The translations under genes and the position numbers were made by a program. Shown one piece after another: positions 34,742-44,861 of a stretch of 64,000 nucleotides of DNA; position 1 is the first letter of the stretch; every line of letters starts with the position of its first letter. Source of the DNA: Galeruca laticollis (taxonomy: Eukaryota > Arthropoda > Insecta > Coleoptera > Chrysomelidae); the NCBI GenBank assembly GCA_963921935.1, contig OY998179.1:48590222-48654221 (forward strand), in the 5' to 3' direction. Under the pieces are notes generated by a model. The model was not told the origin of the DNA. It saw nothing but the letters and a program-made list of their open reading frames with translations, and searched no databases.

Positions 34742-34798
34742 GGTTATGCCGTGCTGATGAGGCAAAATGAGCCAGAAACATGCATGTCCACGGTTACC
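34742..34798 (+). ncRNA. Hammerhead-ribozyme-like motif, plus-strand copy
   Basis: The order is that of a type I hammerhead. Stem I is GGT...CCGTG (34742-34753) pairing with CACGG-TT-ACC (34789-34798). The core is CTGATGA (34754-34760). Stem II is GGC-AAAATGA-GCC (34761-34773). GAA follows at 34775-34777, then stem III as ACA-TGCA-TGT (34778-34787), with the cleavage-site C at 34788. The A15.1-U16.1 pair and H17=C agree with the consensus. The only deviation is an unpaired A (34774) between stem II and GAA. Short stem III and type I layout are known for hammerheads in Penelope-like elements and retrozymes. Self-cleavage is inferred, not shown. Confidence 0.55.
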
Positions 34799-34890
34799 AC
34801 TCTATTTCAGTAGCCCTTTACTTTGCGTGAATTACCCATGAATCTCTTTGTTGTTTTTAACATATCACGCGATATTCCTACATCTTCTTT

Positions 34891-34891
34891 G

Positions 34892-34924
<33 letters not shown>
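34891..34924. repeat. (TA)n tract at a TE junction
   Basis: Alternating TA between the inverted-repeat unit and the 5'-truncated RTE LINE. Confidence 0.9.
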
Positions 34925-34927
<3 letters not shown>

Positions 34928-36632
34928 CCAATTCCATCCATACACTGAGAGACAACCAAGGCCGCATGATAATCGACGGTAAAGAAATAACTGAAGAATG
35001 GGAAAAGTATTTTAGAGACCTTCTAAACATCATACAGGAAGAACAGCACAAAGAAGAGATCTATATCACAGCGGACATGCCCGTCAAAAATCCCTCCTTT
35101 GAAGAAACCCAAAAGGCCTTAAATAAGCTGAAAAATCACAAAGCGCCGGGTACGGACGAGATACCAGCAGAACTTCTGAAATATGGGGGAGACGCACTAC
35201 ATCGCCAAATCCACCAGCTAATAACGCACATATGGTTAGAAGAAAGGATACCAGCACGATGGAAGGAAAACATAATAGTGCCCATCCACAAAAAAGGGGA
35301 CAAAACAAGATGCGCGAATTATAGAGGAATCTCACTCCTAAACACGGCATATAAAACCCTCTCAAACATCATTCTTAGTAGACTAATCCCTTATGCTGAA
35401 AATGTCCTAGGCGAATATCAAGCCGGGTTTAGGGCAAACAGATCAACAATAGATCAACTATTCACGCTGAGACAACTTCTAGAAAAGGGATGGGAGTATA
35501 ACAGACCCATACACAATCTTTTCATAGACTTTCGACAGGCATATGATAGCGTAGAAAGAAGCCAAGTATGGAATGCCATGGCGGAGTTCTCAATACCAAA
35601 GAAACTCATTCGGATGACCAAAGTCTGTATGGAGGGTGGGATATCTAAAGTACGTGTGAATAATAAACTGTCTGGCAGCTTTGAAATCAACAGTGGACTT
35701 AAACAGGGTGATGCGTTATCTCCACTACTTTTTAACTTTGTATTAGAGAAAGCCATGAGGTCGGCCGAAATAAAAACAGAATTGCTATCGGTTCAAGGTC
35801 CCAAGCTGTTACTCGCATATGCAGATGACATAGATCTCGTTGGAGACTCCATCCTATCCACGAAAGACATTTTCAACAAGGTGGAAAGAGCAACAAGTGA
35901 AGTAGGGCTGAAGATTAATGAAGAGAAGACGAAATATATGTGTATAAATAGAACGACACAAAGAGACAGAATAGGACAAAATGTGACGATCAACACCTTT
36001 AATTTCGAAAGAGTACAACGTTTTAAGTATCTGGGGGCCGTAATCACAGCGGACAACGATGTTACCGAAGAAATAAAAGACAGAATCCAATCTGCAAACC
36101 GCTGTTTATTTGCACTGAATAAGCTCATAAAATCTCACAAGAAGTTCAAAGATCAAAATCTATAAATCCATCGTCAGACCTGTAATAACATACGGATGCG
36201 AAACGTGGACCATGACCAAAGCAAACGAAGAAAAGCTCAGACGCATTGAACGAAAAATACTTAGAAAAATTTTCGGACCTCACCATGACATCACCACAAA
36301 CCAGTATAAGATCAGAACCAATATCGAATTGAAAGCACTCTACAACGACGCCGATATTGTCCAAGAAATTAAATCACAGCGACTAAGATGGGCAGGCCAC
36401 GTGCACAGACTGAATAACGAAAGACTTGTAAAACTGGTATGGGAGGAGATTCCCACAGGCAAAAGACCACTCGGACGTCCCAAAATGCGATGGAGAGATA
36501 ACATCCAAGCAGATCTCCGGAAAATGAACATTCCATTTGACCCTAGGTTGATGGAAGACCGAACAAATTGGAAAAAAGTTGTACAGTCAGCCAAGACCCA
36601 CCCAGGGTTGTAGCGCTACGTGATGATGATGA

Positions 36633-36640
<8 letters not shown>
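34925..36640 (+). pseudogene. RTE-type LINE, 5'-truncated, reverse transcriptase to C-terminus with one frameshift
   Basis: The frame is already open at 34925 (SIHTLRDNQGR, then MIIDGKEITEEWEKYF). The 399-codon frame has PGTDEIPAELLKYGG, W-K-E-N-I-I-V-P-I-H-K-K-G-D, YRGISLLNTAYK, FRANRSTIDQLF, LFIDFRQAYDSV (motif A), GLKQGDALSPLLFN and the catalytic AYADDIDLVGDS near residue 285. A one-base shift near 36160 moves to a second frame (to 36613) with Y-G-C-E-T-W, LRRIERKILRKIFGP, LRWAGHVHRLN and GRPKMRWRDNI, the C-terminal block of RTE-like LINEs. The 3' end runs into tgatgatgatgat before a (TA)n tract, as RTE elements often end in such short repeats. The endonuclease is missing through 5' truncation. 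Otherwise well preserved, so fairly young. Confidence 0.9.
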
Positions 36641-36668
<28 letters not shown>

Positions 36669-36677
36669 ATATATATA
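36637..36677. repeat. (TA)n tract at a TE junction
   Basis: Follows the tgatgatgatgat tail of the RTE LINE and leads directly into the terminal repeat of the Penelope-like element. Confidence 0.9.
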
Positions 36678-37251
36678 AAAATCTCTCAATATCTTAGGGA
36701 TTCCGTCGTAAGTAGGGCTGAATGAAACTCTTATTTACTACCCAACGTTTCGAAAAATTTTCTTTTCTTTTTCAAGGCTGAAATATGGACATGTTGGTAC
36801 ATTTCATTAATTAACAATTTTTTATACTTACGTGTAAAGTGAGTTAATAAATATTAAAATAGTTCATACTCGGAACAACAAAAAAAAATAAATATATTTT
36901 ATGTATAGATACTTTTTAAGTACTAATTCAAAAGGATCTTTTTGATTTGAAGGAACATTATATGTCACAGTTTGAGTGACAGTTTTTTGGTTGAGACATA
37001 ACCTAGTTGATGTGTTCAACTTTATGACTTAAGAGACAGTCTTCATTATTAGTAGCATGACTTGTCACTTAATCATGATCCTATGAACAAAGGAAGTCCT
37101 ATATATCATATATTCTCCCTTGTCAACGAGCAAAAGTTGTAAGGTATAATACTCTCACTAATTACCCCACTCAATCTCACGATAACAAGAGTGAATGTAG
37201 TATATACACAACAACTCCGTTATAACTCATTAGTTATATAGATGTTTATAT

Positions 37252-39801
37252 TTATAAGTTAGAAATATCTACAATTTGATTGTTCTTATGTTGTTGGTTA
37301 AATGAAAGAAGATACGCATAAGTGTGATTAACATGGTTGCTTTCTCTCTTTTTATTCAGTGACTTTTCATCTAAGGCAGTCTCAAACATTTCTAGGCAGG
37401 ATCTTTTATGATAGTGGGATTCAGAATGTATAACCATGATGTTATTAAAATTTGGATGATGCCCAGTTTCTATGCTATGTTCAGCCAAAGCGCATGATTG
37501 TTTATTAAGTTTTATGTCACTTTTATGTTGGGTCACCCTGTCTTTTAATACTCTAGATGTCTGTCCATAATACACTTTGTCACAATTGTTACAAGAGATC
37601 TTATATACTACATTAGATTTTTTCAATACCTCATCCTTATATTTTGTTTTCGTTAAAATATTATTAATTGTGAATCTATACTTATAAGTTAGTTTGATTT
37701 GATTTTCATGCTTAAAAACGTTTAAAATATTCGTTGAGATATCCTGTATATATGGAATCGCTATATATTTTTTAGGTTCAGTTTCTTGGTTATTCTCATT
37801 ATCATTATTTGTGATTCTTTCTTCTTGTACTCTGGTGTTGAAAATTAATTTTTTTAATAGTTGAGGTGGATAAGAGTTATTTATGAAAATTTCATACAAT
37901 TTTTTTAAGTTTTTTTGTTGTAATGTTGGATGGCAGATTTTTTGAATTCTATTTTTCATAGTCAGTACTAAATTGATCTTAATCTTTTCTGTGTGGTTTG
38001 AAAAATAATTGATGTACCTCTCAGAACTCATTGGTTTTTTATACCAGTCTAACTGTATTATATTATTTTCATTTCTTATCAATCTGGTGTCTAAAAAAGG
38101 AATGCTATTTTCTGCCTCATGTTCAATAGTAAATTGTATGAATTCATTGTATGCATTAAAAATGTTTAAAATATGATCATGTTTGTTATTAGGTATTGCA
38201 CAGATAATGTCATCAACAAAGGAAGTTGGAAGTTGAGTTTCACTATGCAAGAATCAAGTAGATCATCCATAACATACTGTGCAGCTATTGGACTTATAAA
38301 TTGTCCCATTGGTGTACCTAAAAATTGCTTAAAATATTTTCCTTCAAAGTTACAATAAGTGGAATCAAAAATAAAGTCTAATAAATTAACAAAGACATTT
38401 TTTGGAATATTGGTGTAATTTTTTATACGATCCCATCTTTTTGCAACGCTTTGTTTAAAAAGTTGTATTGGAATATTACTAAACAAGGAAACCACATCAA
38501 GACTAATAAGTACATAACCTCTTGGTAACTGTTTGTCATTTATAAAGGATGAAAAATGAAAAGAATCTTCAACATAATAGTCATTATTACAATTGTATGC
38601 ATTTGTAAGGATATCAGTTATGAATTTAGTAATATTACTGTTTGGTGCATTAATCGATGAAACAATAGGTCTTAAAGAAAGGGTGGGCTTGTGTATCTTG
38701 GGAAGTCCATAAAACTTAGGAGATGTCTGATTATAAGTTGTTAAACTTTTGGCTTGTTGTTCAGAAATAAATTTTTGTTTTTTAAGTGATGATACTAATT
38801 TGTTTGCTTTTTGCTGTAACGTAGAAGTGGGATCATTTTTGAGTTGTTTATAATATTTTTCATCATTTAATTTGTTATAGGATAAGGTTATATATTCAGA
38901 TTTATCCATTATCACTGTTACGTTGCCTTTGTCTGATCTGGTAACCATTATTGAAGGATTATTTTTTAAAAAAACACTACTTTGCCTAAATAGTGTCTGT
39001 AAATAATTATATGATGTTGGTTTATGAAAAAAGACAGACACTATTTAGGCAAAGTAGTGTCTGTAAATAATTATATGATGTTGGTTTATGAAAAAAGTTG
39101 GTTAATATATTTGTTATTTGAGATCTATAAATATTTTGTTTTTTTGAATTACATTGTTCAATAATAGTTTCAACATCAGCCAGAAGTTTTTTGATAGAAA
39201 TATCTTTGACGTTAGGTGAAATATTAAATTTACTTCCAAGTGCTAAGAACTGTTGAATTTCTGATGGAATTTCAACGCTTGAAATGTTTTTTATCCAATT
39301 TGGTTGTGTTTTAATGAAAGAGTTATATTGGTTATTTAACGATTTTATTTTTTGTATATTTGTGTTTTTTATTCTTTGGAAATGATGTTCATATGTTAAT
39401 TTTTGTCTGTTCAAAAATTCATTGAAAATTATTCTAGGTAATTTTATCAATATTTTATTTTCAAATCGGATAAGAGACTCTTCAAGGTTTTTTACGGTTA
39501 AATGTGAATTAGTAATTTCTAAATTCAAAATCTTGTTTTCTAACCTTTTATGAAATCTGTAGATTTTTTCTCCTGTATGTCCTTCGTTTACATCAAAAAG
39601 TCCTTTTACATTTTTTATTGAGTTGGTAATATGATTAGGTGTTAGTCCTAATTTCCTACATCTAATTAAAAATATTTTTCTGTTCCTCATAGAAGCTAGT
39701 TTGGTGTTCGTATTTGCCCAAAATTTTAGATTTCTCACTGTTTCTAATCCATACTCAAGGTGAATTCTGTGGTAAAACCCCATAACAATTAAATTAAGCA
39801 A
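37252..39801 (-). pseudogene. Penelope-like reverse transcriptase with GIY-YIG endonuclease (three frames)
   Basis: Frames 39022-39801, 38166-39041 and 37252-38250 read as one protein. The N-terminal part has a conserved leader (LGLTPNHITNSI, F.HK-TSYNYLQTL). The RT has SDKGNVTVIMDKSEY, FYGLPKIHKPTLSLRPIVSS, LISLDVVSLFSNIP, LGTPMGQFISPIAAQYVMDD, SFVDDII and FLDTRLI...WYKKP...YINYFSNH. The C-terminus is a GIY-YIG nuclease: VVYKISCNNCDKVYYGQTSR, then LKDRVTQHK and a later E in LEMFE. Two defects: a foldback duplication at 38980-39097 between frames 1 and 2, and a one-base shift near 38235 by the FVDD box. All active-site motifs are otherwise present. These elements insert by target-primed reverse transcription, the nuclease cutting the target. 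Confidence 0.92.
38980..39097. repeat. Foldback duplication inside the Penelope-like RT gene
   Basis: A 43-base block beginning tagtgtctgtaaataattat occurs at 38991-39033 and again at 39055-39097. Between the copies, 39034-39054 is the reverse complement of 38980-39000. The result repeats the peptide FHKPTSYNYLQTL in two frames and breaks the ORF. It looks like template switching during reverse transcription or repair. Confidence 0.9.
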
Positions 39802-40329
39802 AATGGTATTCTTGACGGTAGATAAATCAAAAATCTCTCAATATCTTAGGGATTCCGTCGTAAGTAGGGCTGATATATAGGACTTCCTTTGTTCATAGGA
39901 TCATGATTAAGTGACAAGTCATGCTACTAATAATGAAGACTGTCTCTTAAGTCATAAAGTTGAACACATCAACTAGGTTATGTCTCAACCAAAAAACTGT
40001 CACTCAAACTGTGACATATAATGTTCCTTCAAATCAAAAAGATCCTTTTGAATTAGTACTTAAAAAGTATCTATACATAAAATATATTTTTTTTTGTTGT
40101 TCCGAGTATGAACTATTTTAATATTTATTAACTCACTTTACACGTAAGTATAAAAAATTGTTAATTAAAGAAATGTACCAACATGTCCATATTTCAGCCT
40201 TGAAAAAGAAAATAAAAATTTTCGAAACGTTGGGTAGTAAATAAGAGTTTCATTCAGCCCTACTTACGACGGAATCCCTAAGATATTGAGAGATTTTTGA
40301 TTTATCTACCGTCAAGAATACCATTTTGC

Positions 40330-40333
<4 letters not shown>

Positions 40334-40380
<47 letters not shown>
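40334..40380. repeat. (TA)n tract at a TE junction
   Basis: Alternating TA directly next to the 5' terminal repeat of the Penelope-like element. Confidence 0.9.
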
Positions 40381-40385
<5 letters not shown>

Positions 40386-40746
40386 GATAAAGGAAGATAT
40401 TTGATTTTAGAATATTTTATTGAACATAAGTTACATTTCCTTTATATCAAGAGTCAGAGAAAACTCGGAATCAGACATTTTTTAACTTTATTTTTTCCAA
40501 AATAACTACTTAACAATCACTGAGCTCGCCATTTTTTAATCAAATCACAGAATTAAATTGACATATATTTGATTACTTTGAAGTTTTCCTTAGCAACGCA
40601 GGTCTAATTGTCGCTATAACTACAACAGCTTATTAATTTAAAAATTCAAATTTCATATCGATAACATTCTGACTGTAATATATTGTAATAATATGTTCTT
40701 TCACTATTGAATCGTCGTTTTTCCTGTCACAGAAAAAAATAGTGTA
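40381..40746. other. Non-coding stretch between two elements
   Basis: AT-rich; no gene or repeat recognised. It may belong to the pogo-like host element. Confidence 0.4.
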
Positions 40747-41092
40747 TTATACACGGGAAAAATATTAGATTTTAGCTCTCGGTATGTACAAAAAGTACGA
40801 GGAGTAATAAACCCTAATTAAGTATGCAAAACCTTTACAGGGAGCACCATGAAATTTTTGATAAATCTCTTACTTCAAATTACATTTCTTCCGTAAATCT
40901 AAAAACCAGGTAGATCGACCCCGTATTTGTTTCAGTTGTAGCAAAGTTTAGGGTTTATTCATTGTTAAAGGATTAGCAGATAAGCAATAACGCAATGCAG
41001 TGGTGTGTATTTTGGGAAAAAATACGTTTTAAATTATAATATAATAAAAAATGAAAAGAAATAATTATTGGAATACATTTATTACTTACATT

Positions 41093-42406
41093 TTATTCTA
41101 TATCCGACTCGGAAGAGGAAGAATCGTTGTTGACATTAATAATAATAGGGTCGATTAAATCATCACAAATATTGTCAATTTTCCACATATTTGCCTCTAC
41201 TTTGATAACATGCTCGATACAGTTTGTCCAATTTTCCTTACTCACATGACTTACAGCACTCTCAAACAATTTCACAACATCGTTTATTTTAAAAGTAGTA
41301 TTTTTTTTCCAACTTCCCCCTTTACCTGAGCCCATATTAATTCTATGGGATTAAGTTCACAATCATAAGGGGGAAGTCGAAGAACTGATATACCACGAAA
41401 AGAAGCCATTTCTTCTACAATGTAGCTTTTGTATTTATTGTTGTTCATTTTTGCAATTCTGTAAAGTTCTTTCCTTAGTGGATCTTTTGGAAACTTAATA
41501 TTTTTCGAAATAAGCCACTCCAAAAGCTCTGCTTTACGCCAACGACTTGTGGGCAATGCTTCTCGTAACCGTGAATGGTAACTTGCGTTGTCCATAACAA
41601 TAACAGCCCCTTTTGGAATCAGATCCAACATTTGAACAAACCATTCCTCGAAGACATCCCCATTCATATCTTCGTGATAGTCCCCCGTGCGTTTTGAAAT
41701 AAAAGTTAATAATCCACCATCAACAAAACCTTCAGAACTTCCAACATGGACAATGATAAGTCTTTTTCCTTTTCCAGATGGTGGCTGCAAACCTAACGAC
41801 ATCTTGCCATGATTTGGAAACTGTATATCCAGCACTTATCCATGTTTCGTCTAAGTAGAAGATTTTCAAATTTTGTTCTCTGGCATGTCGAATGCTTCTT
41901 AAATAGTCTCTTCTCCAAAAAACTATTTCCGGTTTATCTATCAAGAGAGATTTTCTATTATGTTTTGTATATCTGAAACCCACATATTTCAAAAGTTTGC
42001 ATAATGTCATTCTGGAGAATTTTGGATAGTCCGTATCTTCTTGCACTGATGTCATAATTTTGTCAAGTGTTGGAATTTCCTTTCGTAAGTAAAATCCATG
42101 GACTTTACGCCTTAGTCTTTGTTTTAATGACTCATCGATCTCAATTGGTTTTCGGCCTGAAGGAGTTTTAGGGGGTTGAAGAGTTCCATTCTTGCTTTCT
42201 TTTAGTAATCTATAAATTGTTGATTTAGCAACACACAACATAGCAGCCGTTAATTCCACAATATCATCAACACTTGCACTTGGATCCTTGTTTTTCAATG
42301 ATATATAACAATTCAATATCAGAGTTTTTTCATTTAAAGATAATGGACCTGTTTTTGGTCGTTTAGATGGTCCTTGGCTTATCGACATTGTTTGGTACTT
42401 GCACAA
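41093..42406 (-). pseudogene. IS630/Tc1-type transposase (DDE_3), broken by a frameshift
   Basis: Frame 1 (41732-42406) has an N-terminal HTH region (TIYRLLKESKNG, GRKPIEIDESLKQRLRRK), LLKYVGFRYTKHNRKSLL, and the first catalytic block IFYLDETWISAGYTVSKSW. A frameshift near 41790 leads to frame 2 (41284-41835), then 41093-41335, with LIIVHVGSSEGFVDGGLL, VIVMDNASYHSR (second D) and LPPYDCELNPIELIWAQVKG (final E). An acidic C-terminal tail follows. DDE residues are all present. It is a homologue of the more decayed gene at 50842-52143. In life it would bind the terminal inverted repeats and cut and paste at TA. Confidence 0.9.
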
Positions 42407-42728
42407 TTAACATTCAACAAATGTTTTAAATATATTCCAACTGTTTACAATATTATGACAACCATACAACTTCATACAACTTTACTCAAAGAACTAATAC
42501 TAAGTACTGATTTAATGTACCTACTTTCTTTTAAAATAATATTCCCGATAATGTTTCTAAGAAAACTGGGTTGTTTGGAAAATCCCTCTCAATAATCGAA
42601 TAATCTGTAAATAGGTGTAATCGTATGAAGCCGATTACAGTAGGCCACTTGCCATTTAAAATTTCTGAGAAAAATTCCCCAAACACTACATATAGGAGTA
42701 ATACAAATAAAAAATATTATGAATAAAC

Positions 42729-44272
42729 GGGCATATCCGAACTCTGCCACAAAATAAAATTTTACCTGACTTGTATCAATTTGAGGATTACTGAAATGTT
42801 CGAACTGTGCCGCAACCATTTAGTTTAATCCTATTAGAGTCATTAGGGTTTATAATACATAAAATCGGAGGCCCATAGAATTATGTATATTTCTGAAAGG
42901 TTTCCAAGATTTCTTGAATTGAATATTTTGAAGAAATCTTGATTGTTTTGATCGATATTTAGGGGATTAGGGGAAGGATGTTGATGCACTTACACTATTG
43001 CCTAAAAATCAGGAAGAAGTATTTAATAGTGTTCGTGAATTACAATTACGAACGAACCGAGAAGAGGAATTTCTATTAACAGCAGACCAGGTATTTAAAA
43101 TTATTGTGTTCTCCTGTTTTTCCAACCTTCATTTTTTATGTAATTCGGATTGTATTTTGATGGATGGGACTTTTAAATACTGTTCAACTTTTTTTACCAA
43201 ATGTTTACCATTCATGGTTTTAAAAACGGCTATTACGTACCTCTTGTTTTTTGTTTGCTGCCGGACAAATCAAGTCAAACATATTCAAATTTGTTTTTAA
43301 TTTTAAGACAAAAATGTAAAGAAGTAGGCTTAAATTTTCAACCTAAAGAAGTCGTAGTAGATTTTGAACTAAGCATTCATAACGCTATATAAGAATGTTT
43401 TGGCAGAGATCAAATTCTTTTTGGTTGTAAATTTCATCTCTGTCAAGCTTGGTTTCGTAAGATTGAGGAGTTTCATTTGGTACAAGAGTACAGACAGAAA
43501 GGTTCTGTAATTGGCGAATACTTAAAAGTACATTTCGGTATTATGTATCTTAGTCCTGAGGAAGTAGTAGAATTTTTTTATAATGAACTACATTTTTTGC
43601 TTCCGAATGACGAAAGAGTTATAGAATTCCGAAATTATGTCAATAAAACATATATAACGCAAAATTCGATATTTCCACCACTTATTTGGGCAAATAATGC
43701 ATCCTTTTTTAAGAGAACAACGAATTCTTGTGAGAGTTTTCATTCGCATTTCGGTGCTTCTTTTTACAAAGCACATCCAAACATTGTTCAATTTACTAGT
43801 GTGTTATTGGATTTACAAACGGAGGTATACGCGAAAATTCGTTCGGCAAACCAAAGCCAGAAAAAAACCAAAAAACTATTAATGTTAAAATTAATTTCAT
43901 TAATGATAATTTGGATCAATATAGGAAAAATGTTATTTCTCGCTTTATGTTTGTGAAAACGGTTGCATGTAAAAATCTTCCACACGTTTAATTTTTTGTT
44001 TTTTTTATATGTTTATGTATATTGAATATATTTTATTGTAATGTAGATGTAATTTTTTAGAAGTGGCAAATATACGTTGAAAATATATGTATGTCATTAA
44101 TATTTTCTTATATTGAATTTGAGTACCTAAAGTTCAAGGTAAATTGTTAAATCGGATTAGGCTATTAGACCCCTACTGGTTTGGTAGTTAATCTCCAAAA
44201 TTTTAAACACTGGCAGAGTTCGAACAACCCGTAATGACTACCTGCATTTTGTGGCAGAGTTCGGATACTCCG
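42729..44272 (+). mobile_element. Mutator-like element (MULE) with 8-bp target-site duplication
   Basis: GAATAAAC at 42721-42728 is repeated at 44273-44280. The ends carry inverted copies of ATCCGAACTCTGCCACAAAA, and a second inverted block, (g)ttcgaact-tgcc, lies about 45-85 bases further in on both sides. Length is 1,544 bp. The coding region with MULE transposase motifs is inside. Eight- to ten-base duplications are typical of this superfamily. The element is younger than the IS630-like transposon it interrupts. Confidence 0.9.
42998..43956 (+). pseudogene. MULE transposase domain protein, broken
   Basis: Order on the plus strand across frames 42998-43300, 43201-43392 and 43477-43956: a short N-terminal region, ILMDGTFKYCSTFF (first catalytic D, the classic D-G-T-F of MULE domains), LFTIHGF-like FTIHGFKNGYYVPLVFCLLP, VVVDFELSIHNAI (second D), FGCKFHLCQAWFRKI (the C..H pair that follows it), and TTNSCESFHSHF, a probable E-containing block. 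A frameshift near 43220 and a TAA at 43390-43392 interrupt it. No N-terminal WRKY/FLYWCH zinc finger is seen. The protein would move the 42729-44272 element by cut and paste. Confidence 0.82.
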
Positions 44273-44551
44273 GAATAAACTGTGTTGCCTTTCTTTATCA
44301 AACTTACTAAAATTTATGTACCTCTATCACTTTTTTTTATTAAAATTAGTACATCCCGTTACCTCTGACCTAAATCGTATATTCTTTAGCATAGCTGCAA
44401 CTCATTCGTTCAATACAAAATGTACCTTACGGTATACCCTCTTAAAATATATTTTGGTACGTCTATGAAATCTACTTAAATGAATGATTTATTACTCCTT
44501 GTCCTTTCTATATAGACTATAAAATCTAATACTTTTCTCCCTTGTATAATA

Positions 44552-44858
44552 AAAAACTATTGTTTTATGTTGGACCTACAAAATCAGATATTGCGATTTT
44601 CATGTCGCCCCAATTGCGTTCCTACTAGCTACTACAATGTAAAATAAAGGCAAATTTCAAGTCACCCCAACATGGTGTCTTGAAAAAAGACCTTCCATAT
44701 TTTTTTCCTACAGAGTGGAGGGAGGTACAACTTTTTAAAGGGTTTTGTCCAATGGCCACCCCCTCAAAGTAATTTAAAATAATTTTTATTTGAATTAGAA
44801 CGGCAAATAAACGGCAGTAGGGTATCGAATATTCCAAAAATGGTATCAAGTTTTATGG
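44552..44858 (+). mobile_element. 3' end of the pogo-like element
   Basis: Non-coding. It holds tttcaagtcacccc (44655), the inverted partner of motifs at 31811 and 32171, and a gtcgcccc variant near 44603. It ends in ttttatgg, inverted to the 5' end ccgtaaaa. Confidence 0.6.
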
Positions 44859-44861
44859 TGC

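Larger units (their letters stand above)
34226..34892. repeat. Inverted-repeat unit: two ~270-bp arms plus 57-bp terminal inverted repeats
   Basis: Bases 34226-34495 are the reverse complement of 34567-34835, nearly identical over about 270 bases. In addition, 34515-34571 and 34836-34892 are inverted copies of each other (about 57 bases, including gaatatcgcgtgatatgtt). So the right arm is bracketed by terminal inverted repeats, and a second, reversed arm is attached to its left. The two open frames in the arms (72 and 107 codons) are the same sequence read from each arm and resemble no known protein. The arms carry the hammerhead-like motifs listed separately. The right end adjoins a (TA)n tract. 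Confidence 0.9.
36678..40331 (-). mobile_element. Penelope-like element with oppositely oriented terminal repeats
   Basis: The coding region (37252-39801, minus) is bracketed by terminal repeats. Bases 36678-37112 match the reverse complement of about 39860-40303 closely over more than 390 bases. The outermost 76 bases of the 5' side recur inverted at 39798-39873 and 40256-40331, so the 5' terminal repeat is itself a near-palindrome bounded by agggattccgtcgtaagtag and its complement. Complex, inverted or tandem pLTRs are a known trait of Penelope-like elements. (TA)n tracts lie on both sides; no target duplication can be defined because of them. Confidence 0.85.
40747..44549 (-). mobile_element. 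IS630/Tc1-like DNA transposon with TA target, interrupted by a Mutator-like element
   Basis: The left end TTATACACGGGAAAAATATT (40747) and the reverse complement of the right end, TTATACAAGGGAGAAAAGTA (ending 44549), are inverted and lie next to TA on both sides (40745-40746, 44550-44551). Similarity continues inward for about 85 bases through a ggagtaataaa block on each side. The transposase lies on the minus strand at 41093-42406, in two frames, and the Mutator-like element is inserted at 42729-44272. Net length without it is about 2.25 kb. Confidence 0.85.
31783..44858 (+). mobile_element. pogo-like DNA transposon, greatly expanded by later insertions
   Basis: Outer ends ccgtaaaa (31783) and ttttatgg (44858) are inverted. 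They lie next to TA (31781-31782) and TG (44859-44860, a probable mutated TA), inside the gypsy RNase H codon run. Removing the whole block rejoins the gypsy frame exactly (K-M-Y|S-T-I-E). Subterminal motifs ggggtgaattgaaaa (31811), ggggcgacttgaaaa (32171) and the inverted tttcaagtcacccc (44655) tie the two ends together. TA targets are standard for the Tc1/mariner/pogo superfamily. Its own DNA is 31783 to about 34200 plus about 44552-44858; the rest is nested insertions. Confidence 0.75.

Noticed and set aside
34248..34813. Two open frames (107 and 72 codons) with the same C-terminal peptide
   Set aside because: They are one sequence read from both arms of the inverted repeat, with no known motif. 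The conserved part overlaps the hammerhead-like structure, which explains it better than a protein.
35084..36128. Minus-strand frames of 78-111 codons across the RTE LINE
   Set aside because: Antisense shadows of a clear plus-strand RT with intact motifs.
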